This document shows positions 42,530-51,030 of a stretch of 64,000 bases of DNA, in pieces. The notes under the pieces were generated by a model. It worked only from the letters and a program-made list of their open reading frames with translations. It did not search any database and had not been told where the DNA came from. Every line of letters starts with the position of its first letter. The first letter of the stretch is position 1. The stretch lies in contig DASRBO010000104.1 in assembly GCA_035653595.1 (NCBI GenBank), forward strand, positions 1-64,000, in the 5' to 3' direction. The DNA is from DASRBO01 sp035653595 (GTDB lineage Bacteria; Actinomycetota; Acidimicrobiia; Acidimicrobiales; JAJPHE01). A program made the position numbers and the translations under genes.

Positions 42530-43678
42530 TCAGAGCCAGCTGCGCGGGTAGCCGGGGTCGGACACCTCCCGGGCCTCGGCGGTCAGGCCCAGCGGCGCGA
42601 AGGTGTCCACCATCACCGCCGTCTCGCCGGTGCGGGTGGCGCCGACCGAAGCCTCGTATCCGCCCGGCTGGGGGCCATGGACGAAGCCGGAGGGGTGCAG
42701 CGTCAGGGAGCCGGGTTCGATCTGCACGCCGCGCCGACTGGTGAAGTCGCCGTTGACGTAGAAGAGGACCTCGTCGCTGTCGACGTTGGCGTGGTGGTAG
42801 GGGACGGCAACCGCCTCGGGGTCGAAGTCGAGCAGGCGGGGCACGAAGCTGCAGACGACCAGGTTCGGCCCGGCGAAGGTCTGGTGCACCGGCGGCGGCT
42901 GGTGGAAGCGGCCCACGATGGGCTCGAAGTCGTGGATGGACAGGGCATAGGGATAGACCGAGCCGTCCCAGCCGACCACGTCGAAGGGGTGGCAGGCGTG
43001 CACGTGGCGCGACCAGCCGTGGCGGTGGCGGACCAGCACCGGCACCTCCGCCCCCTCGGCGACCACGGGCTCGTCCGGCGCCCGCAGGTCCCGCTCGGAG
43101 TAGGGCGCCCCTTCGAGCAGCTGACCGGTGGGGCCCAGGTAGCGGGCCGGAATGTCGAAATGCCCGTTGGCTTCGAGCACCAGGGCCTCCAGGGGGCCGC
43201 CGCTCACCAGCCACCGATGGGTGGTGGATGCCGGCACCACCACGTAGTCGCCCGCCTCAACGGTGAGGGCCCCGAAGACCGATTCCAACCGGGCGCCGCC
43301 GGCGAGGACGAAGACCAGCTCGTCGCCGGCGGCGTTGCGGTACAGCGGGCTGTCCCCCTCGGCGCGCACCCAGCACAGGTTCACGTCGCCGTTGGCCAGG
43401 ACCAGGCGCCGGCCCGTCACCGGGTCCGCCCCCCCGGCCAGCCGGGTCAGGCGCAGGTGGTAGGGCAGAACCTCATCGTTGGGCGAAGCCGCCGGCCTGC
43501 CCGTCTCGACCCGCTCCGCCGACACGATGGCGCTGGGGGAGTGGCGGTGGTAGAGCAGGCTGGACGGGCCGGAGAAGCCCCGCTGGCCGACGAGCTCCTC
43601 GGCCAGGCGAGTTCCTCCCTGGCGGGCGACCATGTGCCGCTTCCGGGGCAGGTCTCCGACGCGGCGGTAGTTCGGCAC
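42530..43678 (-). CDS. hmgA: Homogentisate 1,2-dioxygenase
   Basis: Opens the ring of homogentisate to maleylacetoacetate using Fe(II) and O2. The 382-residue cupin-type protein has RRVGDLPRKRHMV at the start, ELVFVLAGGARLESVFG, HACHPFDVVGWDGSVYPYA, and the iron-binding segment YHHANVDSDEVLFYVNGDF, then GSLTLHPSGFVHGPQPG. It is shorter than the eukaryotic enzyme, as many actinobacterial forms are. It is 12 bases after hpd and clearly co-transcribed. Confidence 0.94.
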   Translation of the reverse strand: MPNYRRVGDLPRKRHMVARQGGTRLAEELVGQRGFSGPSSLLYHRHSPSAIVSAERVETGRPAASPNDEVLPYHLRLTRLAGGADPVTGRRLVLANGDVNLCWVRAEGDSPLYRNAAGDELVFVLAGGARLESVFGALTVEAGDYVVVPASTTHRWLVSGGPLEALVLEANGHFDIPARYLGPTGQLLEGAPYSERDLRAPDEPVVAEGAEVPVLVRHRHGWSRHVHACHPFDVVGWDGSVYPYALSIHDFEPIVGRFHQPPPVHQTFAGPNLVVCSFVPRLLDFDPEAVAVPYHHANVDSDEVLFYVNGDFTSRRGVQIEPGSLTLHPSGFVHGPQPGGYEASVGATRTGETAVMVDTFAPLGLTAEAREVSDPGYPRSWL

Positions 43679-43690
43679 GGCCCGAGTGTC

Positions 43691-44824
43691 TCAGAGATTG
43701 CCGCGCCGGGCCTGCTCCGCCTCGATCGCTTCGAAGAGCGCCTTGAAGTTGCCCTCGCCGAAGCCGACCGCCCCGTGACGCTGGATGACCTCGAGGAACA
43801 GCGTCGGTCGGTCGGAGAGGTTCTCGGTGAACACCTGCAGCAGGTGGCCCCCGGACTCGCGGTCCACCAGGATGCCCAGGCGCGACACCGCCTCCCAGTC
43901 CACGTCGACGCCGGCGCAGCGCTCCCGCGCCGCCTCGTAGTACGCCGTCGGCGGCGACAGGAAGCGGATGCCCCGCCGGCGCAGCTCGGCCACGGTGGCC
44001 ACGATGTCCGAGGTGGCCAGGGCGACGTGCTGCACGCCGGGCCCGACGTAGGCGTCGAGGTACTCCTGGATCTGGCTGCGGCGCCGGCCCGGCGCGGGCT
44101 CGTTGACGGGCAGCTTCACCTCGGAGCCGTTCCACACCACCGTCGAGCGCAGGGCGGAGTACTCGGTGGAGATCTGGTCGGCGTCGAAATGGCGCAGCTC
44201 GGACAGGCCCAGGGTCCGCCCGTACCAGGCCACCCACTCGTCGAGGCGACCCTCCTCGACGTTGGCCACCACGTGGTCGCACGCCTCGAGCCCCACCGTT
44301 CCGCCCACCGAGGGCTGCGGAAGCCCGTCCGGTTGGAAGCCCGGGCGGAACAGCCCGTGGTAGCCCCGCCGGTCGATGAAGGAGTGCAGGGTGCCGGCGT
44401 AGGCCTCGACGGTCGCCACCCGCAGGCAGCCGGACGGGTCGGTCAAATCGTGGGGCTCGGCCACCGGACTGGCGCCGTGGAGGACGGCCCGGTGGAACGT
44501 GCCGTCGACGTCGTCTGAGGCGAAGGCCACCACCCTGACCCCGTCGCCGTGGCGCAGCACGTGGGCGCCTACCGGTGAGGCGGGGTCGAGCCCGGCGGTG
44601 ACCACCACCGTCACCGTGCCCTGGCGCAGGAGGTAGGAGGCGCGGTCACGCACCCCGGTCTCCGGCCCGGCGTAGCCGGCGACCTCGAAGCCGAACCCGG
44701 CGGCGAGGAAGTGGGCGACGGCCCGGGCGTTGCCCACCCACATCTCGAGGTGGTCCCACCCGCAGATCCCTGGGCCGGGCGATGCGGTCGGTTCGACGGC
44801 GGGCGAGGTGGTGGTCAGGGCCAT
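43691..44824 (-). CDS. hpd: 4-hydroxyphenylpyruvate dioxygenase
   Basis: Converts 4-hydroxyphenylpyruvate to homogentisate. The 377-residue VOC-fold protein has the iron ligands His in EACDHVVANVEEGR, His in GPGVQHVALATSD and Glu in HLLQVFTENLSDRPT, and the conserved end VGFGEGNFKALFEAIE. ATG at 44824. Divergent from an Lrp/AsnC regulator gene across 82 bases, which is the expected controller. Confidence 0.96.
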   Translation of the reverse strand: MALTTTSPAVEPTASPGPGICGWDHLEMWVGNARAVAHFLAAGFGFEVAGYAGPETGVRDRASYLLRQGTVTVVVTAGLDPASPVGAHVLRHGDGVRVVAFASDDVDGTFHRAVLHGASPVAEPHDLTDPSGCLRVATVEAYAGTLHSFIDRRGYHGLFRPGFQPDGLPQPSVGGTVGLEACDHVVANVEEGRLDEWVAWYGRTLGLSELRHFDADQISTEYSALRSTVVWNGSEVKLPVNEPAPGRRRSQIQEYLDAYVGPGVQHVALATSDIVATVAELRRRGIRFLSPPTAYYEAARERCAGVDVDWEAVSRLGILVDRESGGHLLQVFTENLSDRPTLFLEVIQRHGAVGFGEGNFKALFEAIEAEQARRGNL

Positions 44825-44915
44825 GGGTCAATCACCGCGCCGCACGGGCTCATAGGTCAACAACCTCACTCGGGACTGGGCACTATGCTCAACCGAAGGA
44901 TCGATCATGGGTCAA
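44823..44915. promoter_or_regulatory. hpd-lrp divergent control region with three AT(G/A)GGTCAA repeats
   Basis: The nonamer ATGGGTCAA is at 44823-44831 and 44907-44915, and ATAGGTCAA at 44852-44860. The outer copies cover the start codons of the two divergent genes. A -10-like TATGCT at 44884-44889 fits the lrp-type gene. These repeats are candidate operators for the Lrp/AsnC protein; this is inference from position. Confidence 0.5.
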
Positions 44916-45401
44916 TCTGCTCAGCCACCTTCGGGACCGTTCGTGCTCGACCGGTTGGACCGGCGGCTCATCGCCGCCCTGGCCGAGCGACCCCGCTCGG
45001 GCGCCCTCGAGCTGTCCCGCCGGCTGGGCATCGCCCGCAACACGGTGGCGGCCAGGCTGGAGCGTCTGCTGGCGGCCGGCGTAGTGTCGGGGTTCGGGCC
45101 GGACATCGACCTCGGCCGGGTCGGCTACCACGTGGCCGCCTTCGTCAGCCTCGAGATCGCCCAGGGCCGCGGTCCGGACGTCACCGGGCATCTCGCCTCG
45201 ATCCCCGAGGTGCTCGAGGTGCACCGCACCACCGGGGCCTCGGACCTGCTGTGCCGGGTCGCCGCCCTCAGCAACACCCACCTCGCCGAGGTCCTCGACC
45301 GCATCCTCGAGGTCCCTGGCATCAACCGGACCACCACCTCACTGGTGCTGGACACCCCCGTAGCGCCCCGGGTGCTGCCGGCCATCGCCGCCCTGCCCTG
45401 A
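44907..45401 (+). CDS. Lrp/AsnC-family regulator, probable regulator of tyrosine degradation
   Basis: The 164-residue protein has an N-terminal helix-turn-helix (LDRRLIAALAERPRSGALEL, SRRLGIARNTVAARLERLL) and a C-terminal RAM ligand domain (AAFVSLEIAQGRGPDV, EVHRTTGASDLLCRVAAL). Such proteins bind amino acids as octamers. The position divergent from hpd-hmgA suggests that Phe, Tyr or a ketoacid derivative is the effector. The ATG at 44907 lies inside one of three nonamer repeats, hinting at autoregulation. Confidence 0.92.
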   Translation: MGQSAQPPSGPFVLDRLDRRLIAALAERPRSGALELSRRLGIARNTVAARLERLLAAGVVSGFGPDIDLGRVGYHVAAFVSLEIAQGRGPDVTGHLASIPEVLEVHRTTGASDLLCRVAALSNTHLAEVLDRILEVPGINRTTTSLVLDTPVAPRVLPAIAALP

Positions 45402-45618
45402 GGGCTGCGGACAGGGCCCGGGTAATTCGCTGGGGGCCGGGACCGGTCGGCGGTACCGTTTGCCCGATGACTGCATTCCCCGACGACTACTAGGTCCGGG
45501 GCCCTCCTCCTTCGCCGCCCCCTGACGGGGGTTGGGCGCTCCGCTCGGCGGATCGCCAGAGGCCAGGGCGGGCTTCCGGTCGACGGTGGCCCGCGTTCGT
45601 TCGAAACAGGAGGATCAA
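45402..45618. other. Intergenic leader before the ABC-2 transporter operon
   Basis: 217 bases without a credible gene. An eight-codon frame (MTAFPDDY, 45467-45493) is visible but has no ribosome site. A short CCCC/GGGG hairpin is near 45520-45532. A strong AGGAGGA ribosome site for the next gene lies at 45608-45614. Confidence 0.4.
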
Positions 45619-46467
45619 GTGTTCTCAGAGTTGCCCGCCCGCCCGTTGGAGGTGCGCGGGGTCACCAAGGAGTTCCGTCGCGGGCGACTGTCGCGGATGG
45701 CGTCGCCGCGCCAGAAGCCCCGCCACGTGGCGGTGGACGACGTGTCCTTCACCGTCGAGCCGGCGGAAATCTTCGGGGTCATCGGGGCCAACGGCTCGGG
45801 CAAGTCGACCCTCATCCGGATGATCAGCACCTTGCTGCTGCCCGACTCCGGGGACATATCGGTCTTCGGCCGCGACGCCGTCCGCCAACCGCTGGCGGTA
45901 CGTCCCCTGCTCAACCGGGTCTCCGCCGACCCCTCCTTCTTCCGCAGCATGTCGGCCATGGAGAACCTCCTGTTCTTCGGGCGCGCCTACGGGCTGGAGG
46001 GTTCCGAGGTGAGGAGCCGCAGCGCCGCCATACTCGAGCGGCTGGGTCTCGAGCGCGATCGGGCCCGCGAGCCGATGCACCGGCTTTCGCGAGGTCAGCA
46101 GCAGAAGGTCGCGGTGGCCCGGGCGTTCCTGACCTCGCCCCGGCTGATGCTGCTGGACGAGCCGACGACCGGCCTCGATCCCAGGTCCAAGCGCGACGTG
46201 CAGCGGTTCGTGTCCGAGGTCCGTCGAGAGCAGGGGGTCACCATCCTGCTCACCACCCACGACATGGAGGAGGCGGAGCAGCTCTGCGACCGCATCACCT
46301 TCATCGCCGGCGGCCGCACAGTCGCCGAAGGAACGCCGCTGGAGCTGCGCAAGGAGGTGGCCGGCGGTCGGCCCATCGACGAGGTCGACATGGAGACCGT
46401 CTTCATGGAGCTGACCGGCCGCAGCATCGAGGACGACGAGGAGGAGGACGGCTATGAGCGTGGCTGA
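45619..46467 (+). CDS. ABC-2-type transporter ATP-binding protein
   Basis: 282 residues from the GTG at 45619, four bases after AGGAGGA. Walker A is IGANGSGKSTLIRM, the signature motif is HRLSRGQQQKVAVARA, and Walker B LMLLDEPTTGLDPRSK, followed by the switch His in LLTTHDMEEAE. The C-terminus is acidic (DDEEEDGYERG). It overlaps the permease gene by 14 bases, so the two form one exporter of the drug/polysaccharide type. Substrate unknown. Confidence 0.95.
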   Translation: MFSELPARPLEVRGVTKEFRRGRLSRMASPRQKPRHVAVDDVSFTVEPAEIFGVIGANGSGKSTLIRMISTLLLPDSGDISVFGRDAVRQPLAVRPLLNRVSADPSFFRSMSAMENLLFFGRAYGLEGSEVRSRSAAILERLGLERDRAREPMHRLSRGQQQKVAVARAFLTSPRLMLLDEPTTGLDPRSKRDVQRFVSEVRREQGVTILLTTHDMEEAEQLCDRITFIAGGRTVAEGTPLELRKEVAGGRPIDEVDMETVFMELTGRSIEDDEEEDGYERG

Positions 46468-47299
46468 GGCCCGGTTGGGCGCCCCCGGACGGGTGGCCCT
46501 CGGGTGGGCCTTCGTCGAGCGCCAGACCAACCTGTGGAAGCGGTACTGGGCGTGGGAGGTGGTGTGGCTGGTCTACGGGGTGGTCAACACCCTGGCCATC
46601 ACCTTCATCGCCAAGGAGGTGGCCCGGACCGGGGCGGCGCGGGCCTCCCAGGTCAACCGCCTGCTGCTCTTCCTGCTGATCGGGACCCTGGTGTGGGCCT
46701 ACCTGTCAGCCGTGCTGGACGACATGAGCCTGGTCATCACCTGGGAACGGTGGGAGGGGACCATCGAGCACACGCTCATGGCCCCCGTACCTCGCGCCGT
46801 GCACCTGGTGGGGATGTCGGCCTTCGGCGTGCTGCACGCACTGGCCCGCACCCTGCTGATCCTGGCGTGCTCGCTCCCGTTCTTCAGCCTGAGCTTCGCC
46901 CACGCCTCGTGGGGGGCGGCGGCGGCCGTCATAGCCGTCGGCAGCCTCAGCCTGGTGGGGCTGGGGATCCTGACCGGCATCCTGCCGATGCTCTACCCGG
47001 AGCGCGGCGTCCAGATGTCGTTCATGGTGCAGGCACTGGTGCTGCTGGTCTCCGGCGTGTACTACGGCGTCGACGTGCTTCCGGGGTGGCTTCAGGCGGC
47101 CTCCCACGCCTCGCCGGCGACCTACATGCTGCGGGGCATCCGCTCGGCGCTCATCGACGGGGCCGGGTTGGGCTCCCAGGTGCGGACCCTGGTCATCCTG
47201 GCGGCTTTCGGTGTGGCGATGGTGCCGGCCTCGCTGGTGGCCTTCGCCGTGGCCGAGCGCTGGGCCAAGAAGACCGGTCGCCTCAAGCGTCAGGGCTGA
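46454..47299 (+). CDS. ABC-2-type transporter permease
   Basis: 281 residues with about six membrane helices, including YWAWEVVWLVYGVVNTLAI, LLLFLLIGTLVWAYLSAVL and MVQALVLLVSGVYYGVDVLP; the motif ITWERWEGTIEHTLMAPV between helices is typical of ABC-2 permeases. Overlap with the ATPase gene implies translational coupling. One permease gene suggests a homodimer. Confidence 0.94.
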   Translation: MSVAEARLGAPGRVALGWAFVERQTNLWKRYWAWEVVWLVYGVVNTLAITFIAKEVARTGAARASQVNRLLLFLLIGTLVWAYLSAVLDDMSLVITWERWEGTIEHTLMAPVPRAVHLVGMSAFGVLHALARTLLILACSLPFFSLSFAHASWGAAAAVIAVGSLSLVGLGILTGILPMLYPERGVQMSFMVQALVLLVSGVYYGVDVLPGWLQAASHASPATYMLRGIRSALIDGAGLGSQVRTLVILAAFGVAMVPASLVAFAVAERWAKKTGRLKRQG

Positions 47300-47421
47300 C
47301 CGCCGTGGGCGGGCGCGGCGCCAGCCCCGACGCGCCCGGCCGCCGGTCCTTCCCAGGCGGCGGCCACACCTCCTACCATGGGCCGGCTTCTCCACATCGG
47401 CGACCAGGAAGGCAGGAGCAA

Positions 47422-48675
47422 ATGATGAGAATCCTCGGTAGTCCGAGGGGGGCCCGGCGCGCCCTCCGCTCGGTTGCCGTTGCGGCGGCCGGGGCCGTCG
47501 CCCTGGCGGCCTGCGGGAGCAGCGGCTCCAACTCGGGCTCGAGCTCGTCAGGCGGCGGCTCGACCAGCAGCGGACCGACCTACACCATCGCCTACGAGGG
47601 GCCACTGTCGGGCGGAAACTCGCAGCTGGGCATCTACCAGAAGTTCGCCGTGCAGCTGGCCATCAACAACGCCAACGCGGGCACCACATTCGGGAAGCTC
47701 CCGTTCAAGCTCAAGTTCCTCCCCGAGGACGACCAGGGCTCGGGCACCCAGGCCCCCACGGCCGCCCAGGCGGTGATCGGCGACAACTCGGTGATGGCAG
47801 TGGTCGGTCCCGCCTTCTCCGGCGCCAGCAAGGCGGCGGACCCCCTCTACAACCAGGCCGGCATCGCCATCGTGACCCCGTCCGCGACCGATCCCACCCT
47901 GCAGACCCACGGGTGGAACAACTTCTTCCGGGTGGTGGCGGACGACAACGCCCAGGGCCCGGCCGATGCCGACTACCTGGCCAAGGGGCTCAAGGTCTCC
48001 TCGGTGTACGCCATCGACGACGCCAGCGCCTACGCCCAGGGCCTGGTGGGTGCCTTCGACACCCAGGCCACCAGCGACGGGCTCAAGGTCACCCATGAGA
48101 CGGCTCCGGGCACGACCCAGTGCCAGGCCGGCACCGGCAACGTCCAGCAGTACGGCGCCCTGGCCACCAAGATCAAGTCCAGCGGCGCCCAGTCGGTCTT
48201 CTACGCCGGCTACTACTGCGACTTCGCCCTGGTGGCCAAGGCCCTCAACGGCGCCGGGTTCACCGGCAAGCTGCTGTCGGACGACGGGTCGGAGAGCGAC
48301 AGCTTCGTCACCCAGGCGGGTTCGTCGGTTGCCCAGGGCGTCCTGGCCAGCTGCGCATGCCAGGACATCACCAAGAACTCGGCCGCCGCCTCGTTCGTCA
48401 GCGGGTACAAGAAGCTGGCCAACGGCGACCCCGGCCTGTACTCGGGCGAGGCCTACGACGCCACCAACGCCATCATCTCGGTGATGAAGGGCATCGGCTC
48501 CAACGTCACCCGCTCGGCGGTCATCAGCGGGCTGCACAGCGTGAACTACCAGGGCCTCACCAAGACCATCCAGTTCCAGTCGAACGGCAATATCTCCGGC
48601 ACAGCGGTGTACATCTACAAGGTGGAAGGCGCCCACATGGTTCAGCTAGGCGCCGTGACCAGCCTGATCGGCTAA
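47422..48675 (+). CDS. Branched-chain amino-acid-type ABC transporter, substrate-binding lipoprotein
   Basis: 417 residues: Arg-rich n-region, hydrophobic core AVAAAGAVALAACGSSG with a lipobox Cys near residue 31, a Ser/Gly linker, then a periplasmic-binding type I fold (YTIAYEGPLSGGNSQLGIY, DDQGSGTQAPTAAQAVI, VVGPAFSGASKAADPLYN, IVTPSATDPTL). AGGAG lies just before the first of two adjacent ATGs (47422, 47425). It binds the ligand for the LivHMGF-like system that follows; Leu/Ile/Val, other amino acids, amides or urea are all possible. A hairpin separates it from the permease genes. Confidence 0.95.
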   Translation: MMRILGSPRGARRALRSVAVAAAGAVALAACGSSGSNSGSSSSGGGSTSSGPTYTIAYEGPLSGGNSQLGIYQKFAVQLAINNANAGTTFGKLPFKLKFLPEDDQGSGTQAPTAAQAVIGDNSVMAVVGPAFSGASKAADPLYNQAGIAIVTPSATDPTLQTHGWNNFFRVVADDNAQGPADADYLAKGLKVSSVYAIDDASAYAQGLVGAFDTQATSDGLKVTHETAPGTTQCQAGTGNVQQYGALATKIKSSGAQSVFYAGYYCDFALVAKALNGAGFTGKLLSDDGSESDSFVTQAGSSVAQGVLASCACQDITKNSAAASFVSGYKKLANGDPGLYSGEAYDATNAIISVMKGIGSNVTRSAVISGLHSVNYQGLTKTIQFQSNGNISGTAVYIYKVEGAHMVQLGAVTSLIG

Positions 48676-48688
48676 TCGGCTCCCGCTT

Positions 48689-48716
48689 CGGGCCGGGCCC
48701 ATCCGGGCCCGGCCCG
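48689..48716 (+). terminator. Internal hairpin (attenuator) between binding-protein and permease genes
   Basis: CGGGCCGGGCCC at 48689-48700 and its exact complement at 48705-48716 form a 12-pair stem with loop ATCC, 13 bases after the stop codon. Partial termination or mRNA stabilisation here would leave more binding protein than permease. Confidence 0.75.
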
Positions 48717-48739
48717 TTCGGGTCGGGGGGCCAGGCACG

Positions 48740-49669
48740 ATGTGCTTCACCCACAACTTCTGGAACCTGACGGTCCAGGGACTCTCCGACGGGTTCCTCT
48801 ACGCCCTGATCGCCCTCGGCTACACGCTGGTCTACGGCGTCCTGCAGCTGATCAACTTCGCCCACAGCGAAGTGTTCATGTCCGGGGGATTCGCCGGGTA
48901 CTTCGTGCTCAACACCCTCATCGGACCGCGGCCGCCTCATGGCGCCGGCTCGGTCGGAACCGTGGTGGCAGGCATCGCCGCCGGGGCCGCGGCCGGAGGG
49001 GCGGTCGCATTCCTCCTGGAACGGGTCGCCTACCGGCCGCTGCGCCGGCGAAACGCCCCCCGGCTGGCCTTCCTGATCAGCGCCATCGGGGCGTCGTTCT
49101 TCCTCTACAACCTGGCCGGCAAGGAGTTCGGCCGCAACTCGGTGTCGATACCTGAACCGTTCAACCTGAGCACCCGGGTGTTCAGCCTGTTCGGGGCCGA
49201 GGTCCAGACCTACGAGGTGCTCATCGCCGTGTCGGCGGTCGTCATGCTCGTGCTGCTCGACCGGCTGGTGGCCACCACCCGGCTGGGCCGGGGCATCCGC
49301 GCCGTGGCCCAGGACGCCGACACCGCCGCCCTCATGGGCGTGGACATCGACCGGGTCATCTCCAACACCTTCGTGATCGGTGGGCTCCTAGGAGGGGCGG
49401 CCGGGTTCCTGTTCGGCCTGAGCTCGGGCGTCGTCTACACCATGGGCTTCACCCCCGGGCTCAAGGCCTTCACCGCCGCCGTGCTCGGCGGGATCGGGAA
49501 CATCAGGGGGGCCGTGGTGGGCGGCCTCGTGCTTGGGGTGGTGGAGAACTGGGGGGTCTCCTGCGTCCAGTCGTCCTGGCGTGACGTGATCGCCTTCGGG
49601 ATCCTGGTGTTGGTGCTCATGTTCCGGCCCACCGGCATCCTGGGCGAGCGGCTGGGAAGGTCGGCGTGA
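48740..49669 (+). CDS. livH: Branched-chain amino-acid-type ABC transporter permease (LivH family)
   Basis: 309 residues starting MCFTHNFWNLTVQGLSDGF, with the LivH pattern LIALGYTLVYGVLQLINFAH, AYRPLRRRNAPRLAFLI and the coupling-loop region RAVAQDADTAALMGVDIDRV, then LGGIGNIRGAVVGGLVLG. About eight membrane helices. Its GTGA end overlaps the livM start. Assigned by family and gene order. Confidence 0.95.
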   Translation: MCFTHNFWNLTVQGLSDGFLYALIALGYTLVYGVLQLINFAHSEVFMSGGFAGYFVLNTLIGPRPPHGAGSVGTVVAGIAAGAAAGGAVAFLLERVAYRPLRRRNAPRLAFLISAIGASFFLYNLAGKEFGRNSVSIPEPFNLSTRVFSLFGAEVQTYEVLIAVSAVVMLVLLDRLVATTRLGRGIRAVAQDADTAALMGVDIDRVISNTFVIGGLLGGAAGFLFGLSSGVVYTMGFTPGLKAFTAAVLGGIGNIRGAVVGGLVLGVVENWGVSCVQSSWRDVIAFGILVLVLMFRPTGILGERLGRSA

Positions 49670-51030
49670 GCGCGGCGACCGTCCCCGCCTCGGCCGGGCG
49701 GGGGCCGGCCGGGTGGTGGGCCTGGGCCCGGGGGGTCGAAGGTCGCCGCCTGGTGGCGTGGATCCTGAGCCTGCTGGTGCTCGCCGTCATGACCGGCCCG
49801 TCGGGCAACAACGGCAGTCCCACCACCGGCTTCACCGGCTCGCTGCTCCATCCCCGGGTGCTGGTGTTCGTGGCCCTCGGGGTGGCCGGGTGGGCCCTCT
49901 CCGCACTGCGCCGCAGCCAGGGGGAGCGCCTGCGACGGCTCAACCGCTCCATCCTCGCCCTGCCGCAGCGGGCGGTGGCCGACCGCCGTAACCGCCTGCT
50001 GGTCTACCTGGTGGTCCTGGGGGTGGCCATCGCCTACCCGCTGACCCTGTCGGGGTTCTGGCAGCAGGTGCTGGTCGACCAGATCGGGATATTCGTGCTG
50101 CTGGCCATGGGGCTCAACGTGGTGGTCGGCTACGCCGGCCTGCTCGACCTCGGTTACATAGCCTTCTACGCCATCGGCGCCTACTCCGGGGCCTACTGGA
50201 CCGGATCCCTGCCGGTGCACCCGCCGTTCCACCTCAACCCTTTCTGGGTCATCCCCCTGGCCATCGCCGCCGCCATGCTGGCCGGCCTGGTTCTGGGCGC
50301 CCCCACCCTGCGGTTGCGGGGCGACTACCTGGCCATCGTCACCCTGGGGTTCGGCGAGATCATCCAGATCGCCGCCACCAACCTCCAGAGCGTGACCGGG
50401 GGAGCCGAGGGGGTGAGCGGCATCCCCCACTTCTCGGTCCACGTGGGCGGCCTCCACTACGCGTGGAAGCTCAGCAACCTGCCCTACTACTACCTGTTGC
50501 TGGCCTTCGTGGTGATCGCCCTGATCGCCTTCCACTTCCTCGCCGACTCGCGGGTCGGCCGGGCCTTCACCGCCATCCGCGAGGACGAGGTGGCGGCCGA
50601 GGCCGTGGGCATCAACCTGCTCAAGTACAAGGTCATGGCCTTCGCCATCGGGGCGTCGACATCCGGGGTCGCCGGCCTGCTGTCCGCCAGCAAGATCAGC
50701 TTCGTGTCCTCCGAGTACTTCACCGTGCAGCTGTCGATCCTGGTCCTGGTGCTGGTGATCTTCGGGGGCATGGGTTCCCTGCCTGGAGCGGTCGCCGGGG
50801 CCGCCTTCCTGCAATGGGTGCCCCAGATCCTGCGCCAGCATCCCCTCTTCGGCTACCAGCCCCAGGACCTCTACATCTATCTGGGGGCACTGCTGGTGGT
50901 GATGATGATCTTCCGTCCGGAGGGCATGCTGCCGTCGCGGCGGCGTCGGCGGGAGCTGGCCCTGGCCGAGCGGGGGATCGGGACCGCCGACGCCATGAGC
51001 GGATCGTCCGACCCGGCGGTCGGGCCATGA
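49666..51030 (+). CDS. livM: Branched-chain amino-acid-type ABC transporter permease (LivM family)
   Basis: 454 residues, longer than usual because of an N-terminal extension of about 110 residues holding two extra hydrophobic segments (LVAWILSLLVLAVM, VLVFVALGVAGWALSAL). The LivM core follows: MGLNVVVGYAGLLDLGYIAF, APTLRLRGDYLAIVTLGFGEI, AIREDEVAAEAVGINLLKYK and GGMGSLPGAVAGAAFLQ. GTG start overlapping livH; its stop overlaps the livG ATG. Confidence 0.94.
   Translation: MSAATVPASAGRGPAGWWAWARGVEGRRLVAWILSLLVLAVMTGPSGNNGSPTTGFTGSLLHPRVLVFVALGVAGWALSALRRSQGERLRRLNRSILALPQRAVADRRNRLLVYLVVLGVAIAYPLTLSGFWQQVLVDQIGIFVLLAMGLNVVVGYAGLLDLGYIAFYAIGAYSGAYWTGSLPVHPPFHLNPFWVIPLAIAAAMLAGLVLGAPTLRLRGDYLAIVTLGFGEIIQIAATNLQSVTGGAEGVSGIPHFSVHVGGLHYAWKLSNLPYYYLLLAFVVIALIAFHFLADSRVGRAFTAIREDEVAAEAVGINLLKYKVMAFAIGASTSGVAGLLSASKISFVSSEYFTVQLSILVLVLVIFGGMGSLPGAVAGAAFLQWVPQILRQHPLFGYQPQDLYIYLGALLVVMMIFRPEGMLPSRRRRRELALAERGIGTADAMSGSSDPAVGP

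Noticed and set aside
45467..45493. Eight-codon frame MTAFPDDY before the ABC-2 operon
   Set aside because: No ribosome site and no sign of a leader-peptide attenuator around it.
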